Below are positions 26,054 through 34,801 of a stretch of DNA of 64,000 bases, one piece after another; the stretch's first letter is position 1, and each line of letters starts with the position of its first letter. The position numbers and the translations under genes were made by a program. The notes below the pieces were generated by a model. That model saw only the letters and a program-made list of their open reading frames with translations. It was not told the DNA's origin and did not search any database. The DNA is from Flavobacterium johnsoniae UW101 (GTDB taxonomy: Bacteria > Bacteroidota > Bacteroidia > Flavobacteriales > Flavobacteriaceae): assembly GCF_000016645.1 (NCBI RefSeq), contig NC_009441.1, forward strand, positions 2,170,001 through 2,234,000, given 5' to 3'.

Positions 26054-28355
26054 TCATATAAATAATCATTTTGCAAAGTATTTTGTACTGCTATCCCTGT
26101 TTTTTGTTTTTGGATGCAGCAATACAAAATATCTTCCAGAAGGCGATTTGCTTTATACCGGCGGTTCTGTAAAAGTGAAAGATTCTATTATGAAAAAGAA
26201 AGATAGAAAAGCACTGCAAACCGAGCTGGAAGGTCTTCTTCGTCCAAAACCAAACAAAACATTTTTAGGATTACGTCCAAAATTATGGTTCTATAATATT
26301 GCAGGCGAACCAAAAAAACAAAAAGGATTTAGATACTGGCTTCGCACTAAGGTTGGAGAAGAGCCCGTGCTTTTTAGTAAAGTAGATTTAGATTATAATG
26401 CATCGGTTTTAAGAAATTTTACTGAAAACCGTGGTTTTTTTAAAACACGTGTAAGTGCTGATTCTACTGTTCGAAACAAAAGAGTTACAGCCGAATATAC
26501 CGTTACGCCCAGAAAACAATACAAAATTAAAAGCGTTATTTTTCCCGATGATTCACTCGCAATGTCCAGAATTATAGGAAGATCAAGCCGAAGAAGCCTG
26601 CTTAAAGTTGGAAATCCGTATGATCTGGATGTAATTAAATCCGAAAGAGAACGAATCGACGCCAGATTAAAAGAAAAAGGTTATTACTATTTTAACCCAG
26701 ATTATATTTTGGCAAAAGTAGACAGCAGTAAAGGCGATCACGAAGTCAATATTAGACTGGTAATAAAAGACGATACACCTGTAAAAGCACTTACAGCTTA
26801 TAAAATTGATAAAATCTATGTATATCCCAATTATTCGCTGAACAATGACAGCATGGTTTACAGGAAAAAAAATATTCAGCAGTATAAAGATTTTACAATT
26901 ATAGATACTGCAGAGACTTTTAAGCCCAGAATTTATGACCGTACAATCTATTTTAAAAAAGGGGATTTGTATAATAGAAAAGATCACAATCTAACCTTAA
27001 ACCGATTTGTAAATTTGGGAACTTTCAGTTTTGTAAAAAATGAATTTAAACCGTCAGATAGTATTAAAAATGCTTTGGATTCCTATTATTACCTCACACT
27101 TCTTCCTAAGAAATTTATTCGGGTTGAGGTTTTAGGAAAAACCAATTCAGCAAGTTATACAGGAACAGAAGTAAATGTAAACTGGAATAATCGTAATTTC
27201 TTTCGCGGCGCAGAATTGTTCACTTTCTCAATTTTTGGAGGTGCCGATTTTCAGTTGGGCGGTGTAAACAAAGGAAAAAACATCTATAAACTTGGAGCTG
27301 AAACCAGTTTAACCTGGCCAAGATTTATTACGCCTTTTAATATTGAAGGAAACAGCGAATATGTGCCAAGAACTAAAGCAACATTACGTTATGAATATCA
27401 AAAACGTACACAATTGTATGCTTTAAATTCCTTTAATACCTCATTTGGATATTTATGGAAAGAAAACATTCGCAAAGAACATCAATTGAATGTAATAGAT
27501 GTAACTTATGTGAGTCCAAATCATGTTACGCCAGAATATTTAGAAGATATTCAGGAAGATCCTGCTTTAGGAAAAGTAATTGAAAAACAATTGATTTTTG
27601 GTCCAACTTACAATTACACGTACACCAATACAATGCAAAAACGCCGAAAAAATACCATTTATTTTAATGGTGAATTAGATCTGGCAGGAAACATAACAGG
27701 ATTAGTAACCGGTGCAGATTATCCAAATAATGTAAAAACGATATTTGATGTTCCGTTTAGCCAGTATGTCAAAATCAAATCAGATTTCAGACATTATTTA
27801 AAGTTAGGAAAAGAAAGTGAACTCGCCAGCCGATTAATCGTAGGAGCCGGATTTGCATCCGGAAATTCGAATACACTTCCTGCTTCAAAACAATTTGTGG
27901 TGGGGGGAACCAACAGTATTCGAGCTTTCAGAGCAAGAACTTTAGGGCCGGGAAGTTATGTGATTCCGGAAACGACTACAAATATTAATTACACACCAGA
28001 TCAATCAGCCGATTTAAAATTGGAATTCAATACAGAATATCGTGCAAAATTGTTTAGTATTGTGAGAGGCGCTGTATTTTTAGATGCAGGTAATATTTGG
28101 CTTTTACATGCCGATCCGGACAAACCCGGTGCCGAAATTTCAAAAGATTTCATGAAAGAACTTGCCGTTGGAGCAGGAGTAGGTCTGCGTTTTGATTTAT
28201 CATTCCTGATATTAAGAACTGATTTAGCCATGCCGCTTCGAAATCCTGCTTTGCCAGACGGACAAAGATGGGTAATTGATGATATTAATTTTGGAAGCAG
28301 TTCCTGGAGAAAAGACAATCTGATTTTGAATATCGCTATTGGATATCCGTTTTAA
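26037..28355 (+). CDS. BamA/TamA-family outer-membrane lipoprotein (TamL)
   Basis: A 772-residue outer-membrane protein. The ATG at 26037 is preferred over the in-frame TTG at 26028. A signal peptide with lipobox (VFGC, Cys about 27) makes it a lipoprotein, the hallmark of TamL in Bacteroidota. POTRA-like domains precede the C-terminal 16-strand barrel (from about 360), which contains the V-G-G-T-N-S-I-R-A-F-R motif of the BamA superfamily and ends in I-A-I-G-Y-P-F. With TamB it forms the outer-membrane half of the complex. Confidence 0.9.
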   Translation: MNKKHNHINNHFAKYFVLLSLFFVFGCSNTKYLPEGDLLYTGGSVKVKDSIMKKKDRKALQTELEGLLRPKPNKTFLGLRPKLWFYNIAGEPKKQKGFRYWLRTKVGEEPVLFSKVDLDYNASVLRNFTENRGFFKTRVSADSTVRNKRVTAEYTVTPRKQYKIKSVIFPDDSLAMSRIIGRSSRRSLLKVGNPYDLDVIKSERERIDARLKEKGYYYFNPDYILAKVDSSKGDHEVNIRLVIKDDTPVKALTAYKIDKIYVYPNYSLNNDSMVYRKKNIQQYKDFTIIDTAETFKPRIYDRTIYFKKGDLYNRKDHNLTLNRFVNLGTFSFVKNEFKPSDSIKNALDSYYYLTLLPKKFIRVEVLGKTNSASYTGTEVNVNWNNRNFFRGAELFTFSIFGGADFQLGGVNKGKNIYKLGAETSLTWPRFITPFNIEGNSEYVPRTKATLRYEYQKRTQLYALNSFNTSFGYLWKENIRKEHQLNVIDVTYVSPNHVTPEYLEDIQEDPALGKVIEKQLIFGPTYNYTYTNTMQKRRKNTIYFNGELDLAGNITGLVTGADYPNNVKTIFDVPFSQYVKIKSDFRHYLKLGKESELASRLIVGAGFASGNSNTLPASKQFVVGGTNSIRAFRARTLGPGSYVIPETTTNINYTPDQSADLKLEFNTEYRAKLFSIVRGAVFLDAGNIWLLHADPDKPGAEISKDFMKELAVGAGVGLRFDLSFLILRTDLAMPLRNPALPDGQRWVIDDINFGSSSWRKDNLILNIAIGYPF

Positions 28356-28359
28356 GTTT

Positions 28360-28513
28360 TTCGCCACGACTCGAGCGATAGCGAACAGGTGAAGCTATTC
28401 ACGAATTCACACAATTTGCAGTTCGTTGAATTTTAATTAATCGAATTTTTATATTTGAGATATAGTAATTTAATCAAGAATAGATTAGCGAAAATTCGTG
28501 AATTCGTGGCGGA
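28360..28513. repeat. Inverted repeat, CGCCACGAATTC type
   Basis: The right arm (28491-28513) reads AAAATTCGTGAATTCGTGGCGGA. Its complement appears on the left as TTCGCCACGA (28360-28369) and ACGAATTCAC (28401-28410), split by 31 bases that include CTCGAGCGATAGCGAAC. It is related to the repeat at 36063-36140. Confidence 0.6.
28426..28457 (+). promoter_or_regulatory. Promoter of the DUF4230 gene
   Basis: TTG (28426-28428), 21 bases, then TATATTTG (28450-28457) fit the Bacteroidota -33/-7 arrangement. It lies 98 bases before the DUF4230 start, between arms of an inverted repeat. Confidence 0.6.
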
Positions 28514-28555
28514 AAAAAAGAAAAAATGAAGTAAATTGGTCTAAAATATTTTAGA

Positions 28556-29185
28556 ATGCAAAACTTGATCAAAAGAATTATAGGTATTGGAGTTATTGTT
28601 TTATTAATTGTTCTGGCTTTTAAATATTGCCAGTTTAAGAAAGAAGACGATTCTGATATTCAGTACAATACTAATTTGATTCAGCAGCAGATTCTTAACG
28701 TTGGGAAATTGGTAGTTACCGAAGGGCATTTCTCAGAAGTGATTACCTATAAAAATCAGCAGAAATATTTGATGAACATGATTTCTTTTGAGAAAAAAGC
28801 ACTTATTGTAGTTAATGCCAATGTAACCGTTGCCTACGATTTGCATAAAATGAAATACGATATCGACGAAAAAAACAAAACAATCACGATTCTAAATATT
28901 CCAAAAGAAGAAATCACAATCAATCCTGATATTCAGTTTTATGATGTAGAACAAAGCAAACTGAATCCGTTTACAGGAGATGACTACAATAAAATCAACA
29001 AATCAGTAAAAGCCAATCTGGCGAAAAAAATCGACCAGTCAACGCTAAAAACAAACGCCCAAAATAGATTGATAAGCGAATTGTCTAAAATTTTAATCCT
29101 GACCAATTCAATGGGCTGGAAACTGCAATACAACGGAAAGACTATTGAATCAGAAACTGAGCTCAATCAGGATTTGAAATTGTAA
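28556..29185 (+). CDS. DUF4230 domain protein
   Basis: A 209-residue protein with one N-terminal membrane helix (about 7-25) and a DUF4230 domain (about 45-190) that includes the strands K-L-V-V-T-E-G-H-F-S-E-V and A-N-V-T-V-A-Y-D-L. It is exported or anchored facing the periplasm. Function unknown. It follows tamL with its own promoter candidate. Confidence 0.88.
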   Translation: MQNLIKRIIGIGVIVLLIVLAFKYCQFKKEDDSDIQYNTNLIQQQILNVGKLVVTEGHFSEVITYKNQQKYLMNMISFEKKALIVVNANVTVAYDLHKMKYDIDEKNKTITILNIPKEEITINPDIQFYDVEQSKLNPFTGDDYNKINKSVKANLAKKIDQSTLKTNAQNRLISELSKILILTNSMGWKLQYNGKTIESETELNQDLKL

Positions 29186-29354
29186 TTTTTAATATTTTAA
29201 GGTTTTTTGCCCACGAGTTTAACCGATGAAACGGGTTTGCACTGGGATTTGTTTAAGTTTTAATAGGCATTTAATAAAATATGCTTTGCAGCTTGTAAGG
29301 TTTAAAAAAATCTGTGTTTATTAGTTTAAATCAGTACAATCAGTGTGCAATATT

Positions 29355-31112
29355 TTATACAGTTTCTTTATCAAAAATCAAATCCAATCCGCCAGAAATT
29401 AAATGTGCAATTTCTGGACGTTTTTCTTTCAGCTGGTCTAAATGAACCAAAACTTCCTGTAAAAGTTGTTTTTCATCAGAATCCTTTAGAAGTTCTGCAA
29501 TTTCAACAGACAAAAGCCAATCGTTAGAATGATTATTTTTTAAATTTTCAAAAACAGATTTAAGTTCCGTTTTAGAACCTTTATTCTTTCTGATATCTCT
29601 TACTGTTGCGTACAAATTCTCTAATTCGTCGCGTTCTTCAGTATGCTTGGCTTTAATAGTTTTTGTAGACGGAACAATATTAATTAAGTCAAAACTATTT
29701 ACATCAGCAGGACCGGAAAAAGCAGAAATCACTTTTTTGCCAATTGCCATATCATAATTTCCCCATTCAGGCTGAAACAAAATGGTTTCGCCATGCGTTA
29801 CAGTACAATTTCTAAAACTGATTAAAATAATTTCACCGTGTAAGTTTCGCGATCCGGTGATAATTTCACCTTCTACAATAATATTCCCTTCAAACTCCAG
29901 TTTTACGGTTTCGTTTTCAACAATACTGTAAGCCTGTAAATCCTTTGGACTCATATCTTCAATAGCCAGATTAAAACCTTTCAGTTTTCCAATCGGACTT
30001 CCAAATCCGTGCGGATGCGTTAAAGTTCCGTGACCTACTAATTCTTTTTCTCGATACGACAAAGCAGTTTTTCCAGTTGTTTGAATGTAAACCGGTTTTC
30101 CTTCTTCTTCAATAACATTTGTAAAAACTCCTGAAATTTGTAAACCTGTACTCAATTCAATTGTGCCCAGAGCATTGGATTGAATGAGTTTTTTTATTCC
30201 CGAAAGCCCTCCGGTACGAAGTGCCATTTTATTAGCAAACTCTTCCAATACTAAACTTAAATAAGAAAAAGTAGGAGTTACATAAAGTTGCGGCTGTAAC
30301 TGCGTAATATCAAAATTCTGATTTGCTGCCGAAATATCATAAGGGATTTTCTTTACATTATCAGTCATGCACCAAGCACTTTCGCCAATTGAAGAAAGTA
30401 ATCCGGCGCCGTATATTTTAGGGTTTTCAATCGTTCCAATCAAACCATATTCAACCGTCCACCAGTGAAGGTTTCTAATTTGAGCCATTTCAGACAATTC
30501 GCCCATATCATTTTGCAAATCAGCCACTGCTTTTTCAGCTTCGTCGATTTTTTCCTGCGGCGTATCTTCAGCTTCTTTTAAAATCGAAAGCAGTCGGATT
30601 GCCTCATACATCTGATAATCTTTATGAGATGAAATTGCTTTGCACCCAATTTCACCAAAACGTCTTAAATATTCAGCATATTCAGGATTTGCAATAATAG
30701 GAGCGTGGCCGGCACCTTCGTGAATGATGTCTGGAGCAGGCGTATATTCAATATGTTCTAATTGTCGAATGTCTGATGCAATAACCAAAACATTATAAGC
30801 CTGAAACTCCATAAAAGCATTTGGCGGAATAAAACCGTCAACAGCAACAGCAGCCCAGCCAATTTCGGTTAAAATACGATTCATTCCGTACATACTCGGA
30901 ATAGAATCAATTTCGATTCCCGTTTTGCGTAAACCATCTAAATAAGAGTGATGTGCAACTTTTGAGAGATAATCTACATTTTTGCGCATAACATATCGCC
31001 AAACCGCCTGATTAATTGGTGTATAATCACTATAATCCTGAGGTTTAATAAATTGCTTTAAATGTTTTGGCAATCGTTCTAATAACGGATTGGTTTCTAT
31101 AGATGCATTCAT
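29355..31112 (-). CDS. Aromatic amino acid hydroxylase (phenylalanine 4-monooxygenase-like)
   Basis: A 585-residue biopterin-dependent hydroxylase. The catalytic domain is in the N-terminal half. The iron ligands are visible: the two histidines of P-D-I-I-H-E-G-A-G-H (about 129 and 134) and the glutamate in W-W-T-V-E-Y-G-L (about 219); I-Y-G-A-G-L-L-S-S-I-G-E follows. It would convert phenylalanine to tyrosine with oxygen and a pterin. Usual bacterial enzymes are about 260-300 residues; here some 260 additional C-terminal residues form an extra region without a recognised domain, apparently typical of the Bacteroidota type. It has no pterin-recycling neighbour. Confidence 0.9.
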   Translation of the reverse strand: MNASIETNPLLERLPKHLKQFIKPQDYSDYTPINQAVWRYVMRKNVDYLSKVAHHSYLDGLRKTGIEIDSIPSMYGMNRILTEIGWAAVAVDGFIPPNAFMEFQAYNVLVIASDIRQLEHIEYTPAPDIIHEGAGHAPIIANPEYAEYLRRFGEIGCKAISSHKDYQMYEAIRLLSILKEAEDTPQEKIDEAEKAVADLQNDMGELSEMAQIRNLHWWTVEYGLIGTIENPKIYGAGLLSSIGESAWCMTDNVKKIPYDISAANQNFDITQLQPQLYVTPTFSYLSLVLEEFANKMALRTGGLSGIKKLIQSNALGTIELSTGLQISGVFTNVIEEEGKPVYIQTTGKTALSYREKELVGHGTLTHPHGFGSPIGKLKGFNLAIEDMSPKDLQAYSIVENETVKLEFEGNIIVEGEIITGSRNLHGEIILISFRNCTVTHGETILFQPEWGNYDMAIGKKVISAFSGPADVNSFDLINIVPSTKTIKAKHTEERDELENLYATVRDIRKNKGSKTELKSVFENLKNNHSNDWLLSVEIAELLKDSDEKQLLQEVLVHLDQLKEKRPEIAHLISGGLDLIFDKETV

Positions 31113-31251
31113 TTCGAAAACGTTGTAGATTAGAATGTAAAATTACGAATTTAGACTCCTAATTTTTGCATTTCATCACAAAATTTTTATTCGAAACTGA
31201 TTTTTATTGCGTTTTTGTAGATTTTAGATCGTTAACAGAAAAATAGAAATT

Positions 31252-31695
31252 TTAGCAGTCGTTATTTTCGAAACTTACTCTTTCCAGAGTTTGTTCGTAG
31301 TTTTCGATTTCTTTTTTAGTCATTGAAACTTCTTTTAAATCTATTTTTAACTGCTTTTTAGTATCGGGACTAATCCATAAACCAGAGAAAGTATTTCCAG
31401 TTTTCTTTAAAATCAAAACACCGCTGAAACCATGTTCAACCATAATAAATTCATTTTCAGCTTTTCTGTTCTGTGTAATATCCAGATGAAGCCATTTGTT
31501 TGATTTATAACGGTATATTGCTACATAACTTAAATCAGCCGTACATTGGTTTTCTGTTGCTTTAATATAAAAAGTAACTGGCGTTTTTCCATCAACCGTT
31601 CCTTTATATAAATTAGAAAAGGGCGCTTGTGATTGTGCAGTTAATTGGTTTATAAATGTAAAACAGATAATAACAAATGAGATTGCTTTTTTCAT
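31252..31695 (-). CDS. Secreted protein of unknown function
   Basis: A 147-residue protein with a signal peptide (1-20, cut near LTAQ). The mature part is strand-rich (L-Y-K-G-T-V-D-G-K-T-P-V-T-F-Y-I and F-S-G-V-L-I-L-K-K), with one cysteine at about 52 and another as the last residue. No family recognised. It lies between the hydroxylase and the hemoglobin gene on the same strand; a TATATTTG -7 element (31734-31741, minus) suggests its own promoter. Confidence 0.7.
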   Translation of the reverse strand: MKKAISFVIICFTFINQLTAQSQAPFSNLYKGTVDGKTPVTFYIKATENQCTADLSYVAIYRYKSNKWLHLDITQNRKAENEFIMVEHGFSGVLILKKTGNTFSGLWISPDTKKQLKIDLKEVSMTKKEIENYEQTLERVSFENNDC

Positions 31696-31733
31696 AACTA
31701 AGAAATATAGATTTTGGTTTAATTCATTTTAGC

Positions 31734-31741
31734 CAAATATA
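31734..31741 (-). promoter_or_regulatory. -7 element for the secreted-protein gene
   Basis: The minus strand reads TATATTTG, an exact consensus match 39 bases before the start at 31695, in the short gap after the hemoglobin gene. Confidence 0.5.
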
Positions 31742-31771
31742 AAATTCTGTTTGTTATTTGAAAGAAATTTT

Positions 31772-32182
31772 CTAAGATTTTTTTGCGGCATTTCTCAATT
31801 CATTTTCAGCATTCCTGAAATATTCAATTTTATGACTGAACATAAATGCCATGTTTGTGGCACGCATTTTTGCTTCTTCGGTAATCACGCCTGCAAACTG
31901 AGCATCGATTGTAATATTAAAAATGGCAATCCAGCGGTCAAAATGTGTTTTATCAACCGGCAGTTGTTTGTGCGGCGGAAAAGGAGTTCCCGAATAAGCA
32001 CGAACATCAAATAAAATAGTCTGCCAGAATCCGTACATTTTTTGCAGATGAGGTTCCCAGCGGTCTTGTAGTTTGTCATTAAAAATTGGGCCTATTAGAT
32101 CATCTTTTCTAACATTGGCATAAAAGCTGTCAACCATTTGTTTGATGTCTTCTAAGGTTGAAATATCTTTAAGTTCTGACAT
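31772..32182 (-). CDS. Group III truncated hemoglobin
   Basis: A 136-residue group III truncated hemoglobin. The ATG at 32182 (MSELKDIS) is chosen because the upstream extension to 32251 adds 23 residues absent from the fold and overlaps a likely promoter. The heme pocket signature F-P-P-H-K-Q-L-P-V-D-K-T-H-F-D-R-W carries the proximal His in THFDRW; W-E-P-H-L-Q-K-M-Y-G-F-W lies before it. Members bind oxygen or NO and may act in NO or peroxide handling. Confidence 0.9.
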   Translation of the reverse strand: MSELKDISTLEDIKQMVDSFYANVRKDDLIGPIFNDKLQDRWEPHLQKMYGFWQTILFDVRAYSGTPFPPHKQLPVDKTHFDRWIAIFNITIDAQFAGVITEEAKMRATNMAFMFSHKIEYFRNAENELRNAAKKS

Positions 32183-32206
32183 GATTCTCTGTGTAAAATT
32201 GAAATG

Positions 32207-32214
32207 CAAAAATA
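32207..32214 (-). promoter_or_regulatory. -7 element for the truncated hemoglobin gene
   Basis: The minus strand reads TATTTTTG (TAnnTTTG), 25 bases before the chosen start at 32182. It would place transcription start inside the rejected longer reading frame, supporting the shorter protein. Confidence 0.45.
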
Positions 32215-32426
32215 CGCCATAACTCCAAGTTTGTTCTATGATATTTGTCATTTGTGAAAATTTTATAACATCATAAAATAGGCTGCATATTGATTAAAGA
32301 ATTGATTTTTAGAATATTCTAATCAATGTAAAAAATAAGATTAGTTATTTTATGATTTTTAAAATATTAAATAATTGATTTTCAGGTATTTATGAAAAAT
32401 GAAGATGAGTTTTTGTTAAGTTAATT

Positions 32427-32451
32427 TTTACAAATGATGTGTATTTGTAAA
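32427..32451. promoter_or_regulatory. Candidate operator upstream of the GH30 gene
   Basis: A perfect 9-bp inverted repeat, TTTACAAAT and ATTTGTAAA, with a 7-base spacer lies 117 bases before the GH30 start. In the 385-base gene-free stretch 32183-32567 this and the hemoglobin promoter are the only structures I can point to; the rest is AT-rich. Confidence 0.35.
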
Positions 32452-32567
32452 GTTCAAATTATATCGATTTCGTGAAAATTGAATTAATTTCGATGCGTTT
32501 TAATAAAATTAATCATAATAAAATGAGAAAAATTTAACTATCTACAAACCTCAAAAACCACAAAAAA

Positions 32568-34715
32568 ATGCACAAAACTACTCAAAAACCTACAAATCGA
32601 GTGAGAAGCATAATGCAGGTCATTATCATGCTTTTATGTATTAATGTAAGCGCTCAGACTGTTACACCTTTTATAACATCTGGCGATCAGACAAGACTCC
32701 TGCAGCAGCAAGGTACAGTAAATTTCGGAACCAATTCCGGGACCAATCCCTCAACAGTTACGGTTAACGCAGGAACGACTTACCAGACAATGGACGGTTT
32801 TGGTTACACACTTACCGAAGGAAGTGCCGAAGTAATCAGCGGAATGGCCGCAACACAGCAAAATCAATTATTAAATGATTTGTATAATCCAAATACAGGA
32901 TTAAATGCAAGCGTAGTTCGTATTAGTATTGCAGCTTCAGATTTAAGCAGTTCTTCTTATAGTTATAATGAAACTTCCGGCGATACCAATATGAACAATT
33001 TTAGTTTGAACGGACCGGATCTAACGTATTTAATTCCAATTATTAAAAAGATCCAGCAGATCAATCCAAACATTAAAATATTGGCAACACCGTGGTCAGC
33101 GCCCCGCTGGATGAAGACTAACAATTCATGGATAGGAGGAAGTCTGCAGACACAATATTATGCTGCTTATGCAAGATATTTTGTAAAATATCTTCAAGCT
33201 ATGCAGGCACAGGGAATTCCAATTTGGGCAATCACACCTCAAAATGAACCTGAAAATCCGCATAACGAACCAAGTATGCTGATGAATTCTACAGAACAAA
33301 AGAATTTTATTAACCAGCAGCTTGGGCCTCAAATGGCATCAGCGGGTTTTGGAAATGTCAAAATCATAGCTTTTGATCATAACTGCGACAATACTGCTTA
33401 TCCAATAGATGTATTAAACAACAGCAGTTATGTTGACGGTGCTGCGTTTCATTTGTATTTAGGAAATATTTCTGCAATGTCAACTGTAAAGACTCAAACA
33501 AACAAAAACGTTTATTTTACAGAACAATATACAGGTTCGGGAGGGAGTTTTAGCGGCGATTTTGGCTGGCACATGCAAAATGTAGTTATTGGAAGCACCA
33601 ACAACTGGTCCAAAACAGTTTTAGAATGGAATGCTGCCAATAATTCTAGTTTAGGACCACGCACACCAGGCGGATGCAACACATGTTTAGGTGCTATTAC
33701 GGTTAATAACAGTACGAGTTATACCAGAAATGTGGCGTATTATATTATTGGTCAAATTTCTAAATATGTAAAACCGGGTGCAGTAAGAATTGGTTCTTCC
33801 AGCACAAGCGGCAGTATTTTATCAGTTGGATTTAAAAATCCTGACGGATCTATCGCTCTTGTAGTATATAACACTTCCGGATCATCAAATACAATAAAAG
33901 TGGTTTCGGGTTCATCAGCGTTTAATTATGCAGTTCCGGGTTCATCAGCAGTTACTTTTACCTGGGGAGCAGGAACACCGCCTCCAACTGGTTTTCCGGG
34001 ATATTATAATATCATTTCAAGAAACAGTAATAAAGGACTTGACGTAGCAGATAATTCAACAACGAGCGGCGGAAGAATTCAGCAATATGATATAACTAAC
34101 GGCGGCGGAAATAACCAGCGTTGGAGATTTGTTTCTGACGGAGCCGGCAATTATTACATTATAGTAAAATCAACCGGAATGTATCTGGCAGTTGAAAATA
34201 ATGGAACAGCAAATGGACTAAAAGTACAGCAGAGAACTTTCTCTAATTCTAATGAATTTAAATGGACGGTTGAAAGTCTTGGTGGAGGATATTATAAAAT
34301 TACGAATGTAAATACAGGTAAGTCTCTTGATGTTGAAAGTGTATCTACAGCAAATGGAGCTAATATTCAGGTTTGGGATTATACAGGAGGATTAAATCAG
34401 CAATGGCAGTTTGTTCAGGTTGAGTCTACGGCAAAAAAAGCGTTATCTGTAAACCCTAAAGAAAATGAAAATACAGCTGATATGGCTGTTTATATTGATG
34501 AAGTAAGCGATCATTTAAAAATTGAAACAAATCATGAAGGCACTGCCGATGTAGAAATATTCAATATCAACGGACAAAGCGTGTTGAAACGAAATGTAAA
34601 TTTTGTAAAAGGAAATCTTTCTGAAATTGAAGTTTCGAGACTTCCAAAAGGAGTTTATATTGTGAGAGTAAACGATGGAGCAGGGTCTTATTCTAAAAAA
34701 GTATTAAAACAATAA
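32568..34715 (+). CDS. Secreted GH30 glycoside hydrolase with ricin-type lectin and T9SS sorting domains
   Basis: A 715-residue secreted enzyme. After a signal peptide (to about 30, NVSAQ) comes a GH30 catalytic domain (about 60-460) with Q-T-M-D-G-F-G-Y near its start. The acid/base Glu is in P-Q-N-E-P-E-N-P (about 227), the nucleophile Glu in F-T-E-Q-Y (about 321). A ricin B-type beta-trefoil domain (about 475-620) has three Q-W or R-W motifs such as NQRWRF and NQQWQF. The final 75 residues are a type A T9SS sorting domain (I-F-N-I-N-G-Q, P-K-G-V-Y-I-V-R-V). GH30 enzymes cut beta-linked glucans, xylans or glucosylceramide; the exact substrate is not decidable here. Confidence 0.93.
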   Translation: MHKTTQKPTNRVRSIMQVIIMLLCINVSAQTVTPFITSGDQTRLLQQQGTVNFGTNSGTNPSTVTVNAGTTYQTMDGFGYTLTEGSAEVISGMAATQQNQLLNDLYNPNTGLNASVVRISIAASDLSSSSYSYNETSGDTNMNNFSLNGPDLTYLIPIIKKIQQINPNIKILATPWSAPRWMKTNNSWIGGSLQTQYYAAYARYFVKYLQAMQAQGIPIWAITPQNEPENPHNEPSMLMNSTEQKNFINQQLGPQMASAGFGNVKIIAFDHNCDNTAYPIDVLNNSSYVDGAAFHLYLGNISAMSTVKTQTNKNVYFTEQYTGSGGSFSGDFGWHMQNVVIGSTNNWSKTVLEWNAANNSSLGPRTPGGCNTCLGAITVNNSTSYTRNVAYYIIGQISKYVKPGAVRIGSSSTSGSILSVGFKNPDGSIALVVYNTSGSSNTIKVVSGSSAFNYAVPGSSAVTFTWGAGTPPPTGFPGYYNIISRNSNKGLDVADNSTTSGGRIQQYDITNGGGNNQRWRFVSDGAGNYYIIVKSTGMYLAVENNGTANGLKVQQRTFSNSNEFKWTVESLGGGYYKITNVNTGKSLDVESVSTANGANIQVWDYTGGLNQQWQFVQVESTAKKALSVNPKENENTADMAVYIDEVSDHLKIETNHEGTADVEIFNINGQSVLKRNVNFVKGNLSEIEVSRLPKGVYIVRVNDGAGSYSKKVLKQ

Positions 34716-34756
34716 TTATCAATTAAGGGTTCAATTAGTAATTTTATATTGATGCT

Positions 34757-34790
34757 TAAAAGGCTGTCTAATTTTTTTAGGCAGCCTTTT
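34757..34790. terminator. Bidirectional terminator between GH30 and ilvA
   Basis: AAAGGCTG ... CAGCCTTT stem with T-rich flanks lies between two converging genes, 42 bases after the GH30 stop. Confidence 0.8.
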
Positions 34791-34801
34791 ATTTTATCAA
34801 T

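Noticed and set aside
32183..32251. Longer N-terminus of the truncated hemoglobin
   Set aside because: It covers a consensus -7 promoter element and adds residues not part of the globin fold.
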